Source: Staphylotrichum longicolle
Taxonomy: Eukaryota; Ascomycota; Sordariomycetes; Sordariales; Chaetomiaceae
Length of the DNA stretch: 64,000 nt
Assembly (NCBI GenBank): GCA_019096155.1
Contig: JAHCVI010000001.1
Span: forward strand, 13,417,243-13,481,242
Direction of reading: 5' to 3'
Every line of letters starts with the position of its first letter. The stretch's first letter is position 1. The position numbers were made by a program, and so were the translations under genes. This document shows, one piece after another, positions 20,959-32,227 of the stretch. The notes under the pieces are model-generated. The model saw nothing but the letters and a program-made list of their open reading frames with translations, was not told the DNA's origin and searched no databases.

Positions 20959-21727
20959 TGTAAACGTATGCTTTCACTCTCCTCTCGACCCTAGTATGCT
21001 TGGTTTTGTTGGTTCAAGATTGAGAGAACAGAGGTCTTTGGACCGCGACGTTGTCGGCCAGTTAGCTTTTATAGTGATTCAGAAAACCCAAAAAGACTCA
21101 CACATGGGGCCGTGCTTCATTCTATGGCGACTCTGTCTCCATTCTATGCCGATTTCTGGCACAAGGACATTGTTCAACAATGAACTTGTCCCTGGAACAA
21201 CGAGCTTAGGAACTGCTGCAGAGATCAGACATTGTTCTACAAGCTGTGAAAACCATGCACGAACAAAGCCAGGGTCAGGTCAAAACTCGTGCACTCTTTA
21301 TCTCCTGGATCTTCCGTTTCAGGACATTTTCTTGAACAACGCATGTTTAGGAAACGAAGAGACAAAAGGCACCCCATGTGGAGCCTTGTTGAATCACATC
21401 AAAGGCTCTTGTAATCGCCGTATTGTCTTGAACCCTCAATTGCTTGATCTTCTGTAGGCCCTCCCCATCGTTGTTACTCAGTAAGATCCAAAGCTAGATA
21501 GCGGCGAGCGGGCGATGAAAGGGTATGATCCGCAGGAAAACCTGCAGAGGGAGAACCATCTTAGTACCGCATCGGACCAGACATAAGCCTTCAAGCCAAT
21601 ATGTTTTAACACTTACGATACCGTAACACTGAAACCTTTTGGGTTGTGGCTGGAGCCAACAAGCAGTGTAGGTTGAAGACTTTGAGCTATCCATACAAAG
21701 CGAGGCGAACACCAAGAAGGGAGACCG
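20959..21727. other. Region downstream of the NLR gene
   Basis: Mixed frames without domains; may include the degenerate 3' part of the NLR kinase region. Apart from the TATA-like box, nothing is supported. Confidence 0.4.
21067..21073 (-). promoter_or_regulatory. TATA-like box upstream of the small ORF
   Basis: CTATAAAAGC on the minus strand, about 110 bases before the ATG at 20958. Confidence 0.4.
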
Positions 21728-24700
21728 TTACATACGGCTGACGTTGAGAGGAAGTACCAGCGAGCCTTCAGAGATCTCTCTTTTCCCAGCATCTTGCAGG
21801 CACTCATCCATCCATTTGCTTCTTTTCCCCGCACAGATCATGCAGACCATCACAGGCCAGAATACAGTATTCAGTCTTCTCCGATTCCCGCGACTAGCGC
21901 CGGAGATGCGAGTCGACAACGACTTGCTTAGACGGGCGAGATCCTGCGAGCTTGATGCCGAGCTCTTCGAATTGAAAATGAGCCTATTCTCTGGCTTGAT
22001 ATCACGGTGCAGCTGGCGTTCATGATACCATGCCTGAGTCGAGGGTGTCAACAGGAAAGTTACCACACGCACCAACAGATTGATGACTAGAAGACTTACC
22101 AGAAACTCCTCTGCAAGAAGCATCCATCTGAAAAGTTCCACTAATTCACGTTTTGACGAATCCCCAAGTGCAACAAAGAGGATTTGTAGTTTAGTTTGAG
22201 TTGAGAGCCTTGGGATGCCGCGAATTCCACCCCGCATGAAATTTGCGAAAACGTTGGTCATCCTTTGAACACCAAGCGCCGGTTGCTCTTGAAAGTCACG
22301 CAACAAAGCAATTTCGTGATCAATAGACGTAGGTTTAGGGGTGAAACTGCATTGCATAAGGTGTTTATGCTGGATGAAGCGACCCAGCGGTGCGGCGTCG
22401 TTGAAGAACCAGTCCACAGCTGTGCAGGGACGTTTCCCATCGCTTGCGCTGAGGATGGCCACCTCTCCACATTTAGCCGAAGAGCCGGTAAGTATTTTCA
22501 TGAGGTCCTCAAGTTCCTCGTCTCCTTCAGGAGGCCCAGCTTGAGGTTCTTGTAACTTTTCACTGCCATGGTGTTTCGGCATCCTGACCGCTCTTGAATG
22601 ACTACCAGGATTCAGATCACCTATGGGCACTGTTGTTGCCAGACCGCTTTGTATGAGACGCCGAACGAGTTGGCCAAGGCCATTGCTACAGGCAGCCGAG
22701 GCTGCCCGTCGGCCAGCCTTGGTTCGTGGGAGGGCGGCGCCCTGATTGACAAGAAACGTGGCGATGGTTTCGTGCGCGTTGTACAAGGCGATGGACAACG
22801 CGGAACCTCCCCAAACAGTCTCTGGCGCAATGTCCGCTCCTGCTTGTATTAAAATCTTGACAATCTCAAAATTTCCCGCAGAGACAGCCGACATGAGCGC
22901 CGTCCAGTCATCTGGTAGCCCATTGACATGTGCGCCAGCCTCTGTCAATACTCTGACGACATGTTCAGCCCCTTTGCGCACAGCTTTACAGAGCGCTGTT
23001 TCGAAATTGCAGTCAATGGCTTCCAGATCTGCCCCCTGTTCAAGCAAAACTCGGACGTTGTCAGTGAGACCGCAGTCAGCAGCACAGATGAGGGCCGTCA
23101 CTTGGTCGTCTCCTTTGCACTCGGTGTGGTGACCCTGAGCTGTGATCAGCCGCAGTAAAATGTGTGGCATGTCAAAGCGAGAGACGTGGACTAGAGGGGG
23201 AACATGTTTCGGGTATTCTTGACACCAACGATAATGGCGGATCCGTGGCAGGTGTTGAGCTTGAGCCGCAACTTCTAGCGCAGCGCGATTTGACAAAAGT
23301 TCCTCCAGGAAAGGCCACAAAATGTTGAGTTCAGGCCCGGAGAGTTTGCCAATGTCCTCGCCCCAGTGTTTGGAAGCATAGTCCAGAAAAGGATACAGTT
23401 GGAGGCGCTGATCCATTTCCAGATCATCCGAACAAGGACCTTCTGAGAAGTTGGGAAGCGTAAGATAGGCAAGACTGGCGTTGGCTAGGCTCAGTCGGGC
23501 AGCTGCAAGATTCCGGGCGTGTGATCGCTCAAAATACTCCTCAGCGGTGTAGTGAACCACTCGGAGTGTTTGAGACTCGCCGTCTACGAGGATCAGACCG
23601 CCACATGTGCTGGTGAGAATCTCTCCGTCGGGCAAGTCGTCCTCCTCAAGGCGCGTCCCATCAGGGAGCTCTCGCATAGCGTACGCGTGCCGCATTTCCA
23701 CGACTGAGAGGTGTCGTTTGGCGCAGATGACCCAAAATAAGATAACTTCAGCGACTTCAACAAGATCCGGAGCTTGGCCGTAAATCCGTTGGACAGCGTC
23801 GGCGTAGGTGGCGTCGAGACTTGTAGGCAGAGTATCAAGAGCCGCTCGGACTGCCTTGCGGCTAATTTTATTGGAAAGCGAGTCGAGGTGAAGTCTTGCC
23901 AGCAGGAACCTAGTTTTGTCAGTATGAGAATAATCACGCATCACTAAGGAAACCAGAACTACATACATCCCGTGGGTCTCTCCAATGATCGCATTGATAA
24001 TGTCGTCTTTCAAACCCGGATCAGCTCGGACGTGTCTAGCGAGGCCTGGTTGCTGCTGCATCTGCGCATCAAGAAAAATCCTAAGATCGTCGCGTTTGGC
24101 GGTTATCTCAAGCTTCTCTGCGCCAACAAAGTGACTCTCAAACACGGTAGAAAACCGGGAGGTGCAAAGGAGCTTGACGGATGGGCCCAAGGACTGAACA
24201 GCAGATATGAAGCGGAGGGCGCCATGGTCCGAGTCAGCGCACTCGTCGAGGGCATCGACGACAACCCGAAGCATTCTGATCTTTGCAACCAAGGCTCGAA
24301 GAACGTCTGTAATCTGGCCGAGAGTGGGGCGTGTTCCGTGCTTCTTGTGTATCTGATAGAGTGAAAGTATTTCTGCCGGCAGCACCTTGGTTGAGGAATG
24401 TTGGAGAATCTGCTGTAGAAGGCTTGAAAGTAGGGCGACAGGAGTCTGTTCTGCCCGTTTGTTGTGGCCGCAATACACGTATGTGCAGATGGCTTCGGGC
24501 GAGTCGTGCTGTCGCTCAAGGTAGTCGACGGCAAGTGAGCTAGCACGTGTTGTCAGCATCTCGGAGTTATCTGTCAAGAGGGAAGAGATGGGCTCGACTG
24601 ACGTCCATATCGTCTTGCCAGCACCAGCTGAACATAAATATCAGCATTCCAGACCAAGTCAGCAACACACTGGTCAATGATACGTACGAATCCCTGGGCA

Positions 24701-25423
24701 CCAGAGCGCATCAACGTCACCGTCGACCCATCGTCGAAAGGTCGAGTGCTCAAGAAACCAGTTGCCTGTCCCGGGCTGCATGTTCTCGAGGATATCAAGT
24801 TGCCGAGGGCGGTAGGAGAGTGGGCTGATCCAGGCGACAATCTCTTCTCGCTCCTTGTCCAGGGACTTTGTTCTGGCGGTCTCAAACTGTTGACAAATCC
24901 CATCAAGTTTGAGGTTGGAGAGCTTGGATAACGCACTGCGCTTCAGATTAGCAAGGGGATGCAGCTACAATTGATTAGAGAAAAGGACTTACACAAGGTC
25001 ATTTTGCATGACCAGATTAAAGTGACTCTTAAGTCGCTCCAGAGTCGACACAAAATCATTGACGTCTTTTTTATTGAAGGGCCAGGTGAAGGGTTGGGCT
25101 AGCCGGCGGAGCCTGTCCTGGGGGGCGAGCTTTGTGATGATATCTTCCAGGATTTGCTTGAAGAGAGTGAGCGGGCCATCCTCGCCGGCGAGCGAGGCAA
25201 TCGACGAGGGCTTCAAAGTCTCAAGTTGGCCATCACCGACCTCGTCTGAGCCCTCAAGTCGGTCCTTGAGCATCTCCAGTAGGCAGGTGGTGCTGCGCAG
25301 CTCATCGCGTAGGCGCAGGCGGTCGGTCGAACCTTGCTTCACATCCTTGATGTACTTAGTCGCGGCGACTGCAAGATTCAGCAGAGCCAGCACGCTTGCG
25401 GCAGTGCTCAAAGGGTCCGCCAT
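21728..25423 (-). CDS. STAND/NLR receptor: HeLo-like N terminus, NACHT, ankyrin repeats, kinase relic
   Basis: Model complement(join(21728..22033,22100..23909,23967..24627,24688..24935,24993..25423)), 1151 residues. All five exons join in phase. Residues 1 to about 170 form a fungal HeLo/SesA-like N-terminal domain (starts MADPLSTAASVLALLNLA). The NACHT core follows, with Walker A GIPGAGKT (225-232) and Walker B LRVVVDALDEC (346-356). Ankyrin repeats fill about 690-860. These receptors act in heterokaryon incompatibility or sensing of foreign cells. The C terminus is unusual: LAWYHERQLHRDIKPEN carries a complete kinase catalytic loop (H1059-N1066), but no N-lobe is visible. The expected DFG segment is scrambled: LGIKLA appears in another frame just before DLARLS. 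A GTATGT overlaps the stop, so splicing to further exons cannot be excluded. Introns 2 and 4 are clear; the 22034-22099 intron is supported by restoring AWYHER. Confidence 0.78.
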
Positions 25424-26174
25424 TTCGGAGACTCGTCTTCGATTCTTTGATCAGAGAGTTGGATGCCAGAGAGGAAGAAGAGAGCGCGGGATGCAAAGCC
25501 TGATGGTCGACTGCGTGATTGTGCCTCCGAGGGGCTCAGCGGGCTGCGTGTCTGCCTTGGCACCACTGCCACCGCACCAGATGAATCAAACACCAATCGC
25601 TATCCTGCCGCATTCAGCTGAGCTGCATCCATCGGTTTTGTCGTCGTTGCCTTGAACACCATGTCGGCGATTGCATGGTGGACGGCCTGCCACGTCGCTC
25701 AATGACTGTGCCAAAATCGCGCCTTGAGGCCATTGCAAAAGTTGAATGGCAACAAGAGAGTTCGAGAAGAGCCACAGCAAGATGCGTAATCGCAGATCGA
25801 AGGCCAGTATTGCAATTCTGAGAATGTCTCGTCTTTATGATGAAGCAGGCTGGAAGCAACCCGAATGAAGCAATCGGGATCTTTGTGGGGCGGTTCCCCA
25901 CCATCGTGGTCGCAACTGCCGAAACTCCACAACACTGGGAACATCCGTTTCCTCTTTATGACCTCAACCCGGCAAACAACTGCCAGGACTTCCTCAGAAA
26001 CCCTTAATCTTTTGATATTCGCGCAAAAAGTCTAACCCAACAAGCCTTCTGAAAAGTGTTTAACCTTCACTACAGATCCTTTCAGACTCGGGATCAAAAG
26101 ATTATCCACATCCGGCGATCCCAAGGTCCCCGCCCCGTTCCGCAGCCAACCCCAACCCTCATCCAACCATCACC
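25424..26174. other. Divergent promoter region NLR / deacetylase
   Basis: No gene recognised. The last 100 bases are C-rich, as in other leaders here. Confidence 0.45.
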
Positions 26175-27023
26175 ATGCCCTCCCAACAACCCCCCACTTC
26201 CTCCCCCTGGCCAGCCCCTTACAAAGCCGCCATCTCCTTCACCATGGACAACCTCGGCGAAGCCCAAGACGTCCTCAAGAACGCCTGGCCCCACCCCATC
26301 GGCACCCACCCGGCCGTCACGACCCAGCTGCCGCGCATGCTGACCTTGCTCGCCAAATACGGCGTGCGCGCGACCTACTTTGCCGAGGCCTGGAGCCTGG
26401 GCGTGTACCCGTCCGCCGTGAAAGCCCTCACCGAAGCGGGCCACGAGGTGGCGTGGCACGGGTACCAGCACGAGGTCTGGAGCGGGCTGGACGAGGAGCA
26501 GGAGAGGGAGAGTTTCCGGAAGAGCTGGGAGGCGGCGAGGCGGGAGGGTGTGGAGTATGTTGGGTTTAGGCCGCCTGGTGGCGGCGTGAATGAAAGGACT
26601 TGGGGGCTTTTGAAGGAGTATGGAGTGGGGTATGTCTCGCCGCTGGGGGAGTTTGGGGTGGGGGAGGAGGGGGTGGTGGTGTTGCCCTTTGAGTGGAGGG
26701 CGGTGGATGCCTTCTGGTATATGGAGAAGTTTGCTGGGATACGGAAGGGGCACGGGGAGAGGGATGAGGTGTTGAGTCCGGGTGAGTTTAAGACGTGGCT
26801 GATGGGCAAAATTGAGGAAGTGGTAAAGGCTGGGGGGTTTATGTCCATCTTGTTCCATCCCTTTTTGCAGACGAGCGAAGAGAAGTTTGGGGTGATGGAG
26901 GATGTTCTGAAGAGAATCAGCGAAGATGGGGAGATTTGGGTTGCGCCCTGCCAGGAGGTTGCGGCCTGGGTCAGAAATCACCCTGAACGATTTGGGCGAG
27001 ATCAACGGAGTCCCGATGCTTGA
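26175..27023 (+). CDS. Polysaccharide deacetylase-family (NodB-fold) protein, cytosolic type
   Basis: Intronless, 282 residues, no signal peptide. The start AAISFTMDNLGEAQ replaces the usual TFDDGP of CE4 enzymes with MDN, keeping the first Asp. HGYQHE is the H-x3-H metal-binding motif, and GFRPPGG is motif 3. SILFHPF near residue 232 supplies the late His. This sequence style resembles bacterial/fungal PuuE-like or peptidoglycan-deacetylase-like proteins acting inside the cell rather than chitin deacetylases of the wall. The substrate is unknown. The second half uses more GT-rich codons than the first but remains in frame. Confidence 0.8.
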   Translation: MPSQQPPTSSPWPAPYKAAISFTMDNLGEAQDVLKNAWPHPIGTHPAVTTQLPRMLTLLAKYGVRATYFAEAWSLGVYPSAVKALTEAGHEVAWHGYQHEVWSGLDEEQERESFRKSWEAARREGVEYVGFRPPGGGVNERTWGLLKEYGVGYVSPLGEFGVGEEGVVVLPFEWRAVDAFWYMEKFAGIRKGHGERDEVLSPGEFKTWLMGKIEEVVKAGGFMSILFHPFLQTSEEKFGVMEDVLKRISEDGEIWVAPCQEVAAWVRNHPERFGRDQRSPDA

Positions 27024-27627
27024 ACGAAGATTGATATTCGGTGCTTATGAGTCTGCGCAGCAGCACGACGGCCCAATGCTCGTGCACTACATATTTTTGC
27101 GAGGATTCAAATCCCTCATGAACAGGGAGGGACACATTCGGAAATGGCAACAATCCCAAAAGCTAACAGTCATCATCTGTGCAAGTCACAAACTTCTCTA
27201 CCATGTCATCTGTCAGATTGAAGCCCTCTTGGCTTTGCTAATTGCGTCTCGGGTCCACGGAAGAAGTTAATGCTCTTTGTCGCCCATGTATCTTTGTTCG
27301 GCAACATCTTCAGACGCCGACGACAATGAACGGCAAAACAACCCATTGTATGTGCATTATTCTTGAGAACAGTTTCGATCTATTATTGGAAACAATGAAA
27401 CCAAACAATGAATTGTCTCGTCCATATAACACTCCAAGAACTCTGACTCCTGTCCCCTAAACCCCGAGATGGAACTAGAGTTCTGTTCCAAGTTACACCA
27501 CTTGTACAAAGTTTCAACTCTTGTTCCTAAGCCTATTCCGATCTACAAGAGTACTCAACTTCTTTAGTCAATTTCCCTGTTGCAGTACTGTCTAAGCAAC
27601 AGCTCAACAACCATCTCTATCACCACC
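27024..27627. other. Intergenic region
   Basis: No gene seen; probable 3' UTR of the deacetylase gene and promoter of the SET gene. Confidence 0.45.
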
Positions 27628-28671
27628 ATGGCATCTCCAACACGAGTCAAACGCCAATCAGCCTACGAGGGCTGCGAGCGGTTCCGGGTCTACGATTACA
27701 CAGGAGAGAAGGGTGACTACCTTGAAGGTGCGTACCCTATCCGAGACTACATGATGGACATGGCCAGATGGGGTCTGGCCCGGCGCTCTAACAGGCTTGC
27801 GCAGCAGCACATCTCATCTTTCACGCCCTCCCCAACACCATCACCACCGGCAAAACCCACACGCAAACGCACTCCCACTCCCGAGGCACCATCCTCCCCT
27901 CCTAAGAGACAAAGACGCACCCCCTCCCCCGACGCCCAACCCGTCCTGCCCAACGGACAAACCCCAAATTATTCCCCTGACCCCGCCCTCCCCGCCGAAG
28001 CCCTTAACATCCTCAGACCCCCGACCAGCGCCCAGTCCCCCGAGTACGACTGTCTCGCCTGCGGCAAGCCCGCCAACGACACCACCTGCACTCTGTCCTG
28101 CTACGCCACCTACCGCCGCACCGTCCTCGACCCGGTGCGCACCAAGCTCCAGATCCGCCAGACCGCCCCGGGCACCAAACTCTCGGCGGGCATCGGCCTC
28201 GGCGTCTTCGTCCGGCCGGGCCACACCATCCGCGCCGGCACCTTCCTCGGCGAGTACCTCGGCGAGATCCTCCCCGCGGACGCGCACGAGGGCAACACCA
28301 GCGCGTACGCGTTCACGATGGCCGGTGACGATGGCGATGGCGGCGGCCGCGGTGGCGGCGGCGGCGGTGGACCGGAGCTGCTGGTCGACGCCGAGACGCA
28401 CGGGAACTGGACGCGGTTTGTGAACTCGTCGTGCCGGCCAAATGTGGAGGCGCTGCCGGAGCAGGTGGGCAAGGTGCGGGTTGTGGTGTTTAGGGCGTTG
28501 CGGACCATCAAGGCCGGGGAGCAGCTGTTTATCTTTTATGGGCAGGGGTACTTTGAGAACAGGGGGATGCTGTGCTGTTGCGGGGAGCAGCCGGTCGCGC
28601 ATACGGTGGCCGATGATGCGGTGGGGAATGGTGGGCGGGCGAGGAGGGGCAAAAAGAGAGGGCGAGGGTAA
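27628..28671 (+). CDS. SET-domain protein (putative lysine methyltransferase)
   Basis: 347 residues from the Met in a strong context (ACCACCATGG); an earlier in-frame Met at 27580 is less likely. Residues 1-150 are disordered and Pro-rich with basic KRQRR clusters that may act as nuclear signals. A short cysteine cluster (DCLACGKPANDTTC) precedes the SET domain at about 185-325. GLGVFVRPGHTIRAGTFLGEY is the N-terminal SET strand set, RFVNSSCRPN the cofactor/pseudoknot motif, and GEQLFIFYG the closing motif. CCCG follows as a minimal post-SET. A run of glycines (about 237-249) is inserted inside SET. It resembles fungal SET proteins of unknown target. A GTAAGT overlaps the stop, so a short extra exon is possible. 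Confidence 0.82.
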   Translation: MASPTRVKRQSAYEGCERFRVYDYTGEKGDYLEGAYPIRDYMMDMARWGLARRSNRLAQQHISSFTPSPTPSPPAKPTRKRTPTPEAPSSPPKRQRRTPSPDAQPVLPNGQTPNYSPDPALPAEALNILRPPTSAQSPEYDCLACGKPANDTTCTLSCYATYRRTVLDPVRTKLQIRQTAPGTKLSAGIGLGVFVRPGHTIRAGTFLGEYLGEILPADAHEGNTSAYAFTMAGDDGDGGGRGGGGGGGPELLVDAETHGNWTRFVNSSCRPNVEALPEQVGKVRVVVFRALRTIKAGEQLFIFYGQGYFENRGMLCCCGEQPVAHTVADDAVGNGGRARRGKKRGRG

Positions 28672-29018
28672 GTCTATTCAAGGTGAGTGAGAGGTGCTCT
28701 TTTCTTTTTTGTATGCCTCCGTAAGAAGGGTAAGAAGTAAGCAAACAGCGAGGTAAGTTAGACGGTGTTTGGACAGGCTTAGAACAGTCTGCTTAGATGT
28801 TCTTCATTAAGGTATGCTTCTGTGTTCCATTGACCTGTCGCATAATTATGAACTCCGTCCAGAGAAAAATAGGAAGGGTGAAACGGTGTAAATCTGTGGG
28901 TAGATCTTGTTTCCTTCATTGACATTCCGCAAAGAGAGAGAGAGATTTCTGACAGTGTTTCATGTAGTACATTGATCATACAACAAACGGATCGCCTGGT
29001 CAGAATAACCCTAGCCTT
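28672..29018. other. Short convergent intergenic region
   Basis: Contains a short GA-dinucleotide run near 28936. No gene. Confidence 0.45.
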
Positions 29019-30719
29019 CTAGAACTCAAACTCCTCCTCCTGAACATAAAATAGGCCATCTTTGCTGCTCACATGTGCAGCCGCTCTCCGCGCATCATCG
29101 ATCAGCGACCGCGGCCCGCAGAGATTGACAGCCACGTCGAGCCCAGCTCTTACCCATTTGACGTGCTGGAACCATTGCATGAGGTTGGGCCTCCCTTGGC
29201 AAACCTCACCGGGCCCCTCATATTTGGTCAAATCCCCAATCTCGTGCTCTTCGTGACAGTTGGTGATCGCCCCCGCTGGGAGCTTGCGGCCGGTGACATA
29301 AATCGAGATATCGAGAGAGACCGGCGTGTTTGACCGCGAAGCCAGCATCGCAAGGCTTCTTAGCTCCTCGTCAAACCAACGAGCATGCTTGATGTCGCTC
29401 AGCGACCAAAGGAGGTGAATGTGCCATCCCGGCCCAACCCGGCCTGAACTTGTGGCGTTTTTGATGATGTGTGAGGCAATGCTGATCGCTGGCGTGATTC
29501 CGATGCCACCAGCAACAAGGGCCACAACCGGATACCGAGTCCACTGGATTTGCCCGACGCCATACGGACCATCTATGCGCATCTTGACCTGCTCGGGCAT
29601 CACCAGCTGTTGGGTATCCGCGTTGCCATTCATCGTCGAATTCCCGTCGACCGCGAACTTTTGCACCTTCTTGGTGTATCCACCGAGGGCGCGAATGGCA
29701 ATCACCCCCACGTTATCCCCAGGTGCAGACGCAATTGTAAACGGGTGCCAGTTTGCAAAGGAGACACTCAGGATCTGGATCCAGGCAATCTGCCCGGGAT
29801 ACGTCGTCTTTATCCCCTCGAACTTCAACTTCGTCACGTTCCCGGCGTACTGCGTCACGGACCTGAGCGGTACGCCGCGGAAGTTGTAGCAAAAGCGGAC
29901 CGTCCGGTCAATGACCCACAGGATCAGACCAGGGAGGAGAAACTCGGACCCGTACGCGGCGTGGTAGAGGCCGCCGGCGACGAAGACAAGGAAGGCGAAG
30001 TGGGTGTAGTAGAAGAGCTCGAAGGCGCGGCGGCGGAAAATCCGGAGGGAGGTCAGGAATATGAGAGCGAGGGCAGCCCAAGCCATGATGCCGACGCGGA
30101 TCCGAGCATTCTCCAAAACGATGCCGAATTGGTTGGTGCGGACGTATTGCTGGGCAGTGAGGCCAAAGTGCAAGCTCGCGTGGGTGACGGCGGCGACACC
30201 AGTCCAGCGGTGGTACATCAAAAGTATGGGAGGCGGGATGCGTGCTATGAGGCAGAAGAGATTGGTTCGAGTGGGCAAAAGCAGAGCGAGTCCGGCGTTG
30301 GCAATGGTGAGCCAGCCGAAGAGTTGGTAGTCTGTCGAGTAGCGGATCCGATTCCAACCCCAAAGCACATTGAGTCCCATGAAGACGAGACATCGGAGGA
30401 TGGAAGGGATAGTTTGATGTGTGAGAAATGGCACCGGAGATGGCAAAGTGAAGGCCTTATGAAGCCAGACGTACGGTGTCCAATGATTGGAACGTGGACG
30501 CATCGGCAAGTGTCCTTGGGTATGAAAGTCAATTAATAAGGCTTTCGCAGTGGGCTCTCGAGACAACTAACCTTTTCGTAGGGTCAACAGGTACCCTGGA
30601 AGCCGAAACATGCCCTCAACAAACAGCATCCCAAGGACACATAGAAAGTAGGCCCTGGCCGCCGTGTGTTGATCACTTACAACGGGGCGAAATGTGTAGT
30701 GAGGAGGGAGCACTGACAT
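29019..30719 (-). CDS. Ferric reductase-like transmembrane oxidoreductase (FRE/NOX family)
   Basis: Model complement(join(29019..30514,30572..30719)), 547 residues. It should move electrons from NADPH through FAD and two hemes across the membrane, reducing Fe3+ or Cu2+ for uptake. Seven hydrophobic segments span about 25-260. The ferric-reductase core has paired histidines in MYHRWTGVAAVTHASLH and in FYYTHFAFLVFVAGGLYH. WHPFTIAS is the FAD-binding motif, GGIGITP the NADPH-binding glycine motif, and NLCGP near the end the nicotinamide pocket. The 57-base intron links LLTLRKG to HLPMRPRS and gives an N-terminal membrane segment. Divergent from the DM13 gene. A TATATATC tract lies about 105 bases upstream of the start. 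Confidence 0.88.
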
Positions 30720-31666
30720 GATGAGCGTGGAAGAATAAGAACTGGAAGATGTAGGGACAACAAGCCAAGAGATGCGTGTCGTGGTTCAAAGATCGTCTTC
30801 AGATCTGGTAAGTCAGATTGTAGATATATATGTTGGATTTGAAGGCCTCCACACGCGCCTGCTGTCCCATATCGTCCCTGATCATGGCGTTATTGGAGCA
30901 TTCAACGTGAAGAATGGAATCAAAACCCTCGGGTAACTGTGCCCTCGGCTTGAGAAGATCCCACAATCCTAAGCACGCCTTGGGACTTCTGCCAAGATCG
31001 AGTGTAGAGCTTCAATCTTCTCCTGTGCCGTGATGCCAAGGCAGATGTGGAATCAATGTTGCTGGGCATGCCCTTGCCGATTGATGAGGTGTGATTGGAT
31101 CCTTCGTCTGACAGGGGAAAGGGGGCGCTCGGTTGAGCAGCAAGCGACTGAGCCAGCATCGAACAGCCCCTGACGTGGAATCAGCGTTGCAGGCCGGTGT
31201 GCCACTTGGGAAATGCCAGACAGCTCTCAACCACGTGGGAACAGCTGACCTGAATGACAGTGCCGCCGATTCTCCGTTTGTCCCACACTGCCACAACGCA
31301 GCTCGGTTCCGGATCACTCATCATAAGCTTTGGAATCACTCTACGGCCTGGGTTGGGGCGTGTCAACCTCAATCCAGGGATGCACAACAACGACTTACCA
31401 GCGACTGGGGCTCATATGCACCAGGTCTGGAGTCTGGTTAACGTCGAAGTAGTATAAATGTCCCCGCCCCGCGACAGCTTCACAATGATGCATCACTCAA
31501 CTGTCAGACCTGGAAACCAAAAGAGCTGAACTTTCCACCCAATCCCTTTCTGACTTTTCTTTTCCTTCATTGAAACCCTCAACTGCGATAGCACCGCGGC
31601 GTATCAAGCTCAACTGCCAAGTCTTCACATCAACAACAACAAGCCAACACCCCAGCAACTTCCACA
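30720..31666. other. Divergent promoter region ferric reductase / DM13 gene
   Basis: About 0.95 kb. A TATA-like tract faces the reductase (30825-30831) and a TATAAA faces the DM13 gene (31453). No clear GATA-type iron-regulator site was noticed. No gene. Confidence 0.5.
31453..31458 (+). promoter_or_regulatory. TATA box of the DM13 gene
   Basis: TATAAA about 210 bases upstream of the ATG at 31667, leaving a roughly 180-base CA-rich leader. Confidence 0.5.
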
Positions 31667-32227
31667 ATGCAGAGAATCGTCTTCACTATTCTTACCCTCG
31701 CTTCGGTTCTCTTTCAAGTCGCAACCTCACAGGCATCTGCAGACACAAAGAAAGGCTGGTCCGGCAAGCTCTCCAGCCTCGATGGTGGCCTCGGCGGCAC
31801 CGTCGTCGTCACCAACGCCAACACCCTCGCCGTCCAAGGTTACAAACTCGAGGACGCCTCCGCACCGGCGCTCTACTGGTGGGGCAGCACCTCGTCTAAC
31901 CTGGCCACCGGCTTCCGCATCTCCAACAAACAGGTGGAGCAAGCCGCCAGCTCAAACACCTACACCATCGCACTCGACGCAGGAAAGACCGCTGCGGATT
32001 TCACGACTGTCGGTCTGTGGTGCGAGAAGTTCAGCGTAAATTTTGGACAGGCGACGCTGGCCCCGTCGGATGGGCAGAGCCAGAGTGGCGGATCGAGCCC
32101 CACGACGACGGCGCCGGCTGGAGGGGCCAAGACGCAAACGTCGAAGCCTAATTCAGGGGCTACCAATACAGTTAAATGGGCTGGTGTTAGTGTTGTTGTC
32201 CTTTTCTTTACCACTTTGCTTCTATAA
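31667..32227 (+). CDS. GPI-anchored cell-surface protein with DM13 domain
   Basis: Intronless, 186 residues. Signal peptide (1 to about 22), then one DM13 domain (about 29-128): LGGTVVVTNANTLAVQGYKLED is the characteristic strand pattern, and ALYWWGS and LWCEKFSVNFG the aromatic core. A Ser/Gly/Thr-rich linker and a hydrophobic C terminus (WAGVSVVVLFFTTLLL) after small residues fit GPI attachment. DM13 has been proposed, from comparative analysis, as an electron-transfer domain using a conserved Cys; a single Cys is present here in WCEKF. Its position opposite a ferric reductase gene is suggestive of surface redox work, but this is inference. Confidence 0.8.
   Translation: MQRIVFTILTLASVLFQVATSQASADTKKGWSGKLSSLDGGLGGTVVVTNANTLAVQGYKLEDASAPALYWWGSTSSNLATGFRISNKQVEQAASSNTYTIALDAGKTAADFTTVGLWCEKFSVNFGQATLAPSDGQSQSGGSSPTTTAPAGGAKTQTSKPNSGATNTVKWAGVSVVVLFFTTLLL

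Noticed and set aside
20726..21457. A 243-codon plus-strand frame
   Set aside because: Lies opposite the small Ser/Pro ORF and its TATA box, with no recognisable content.
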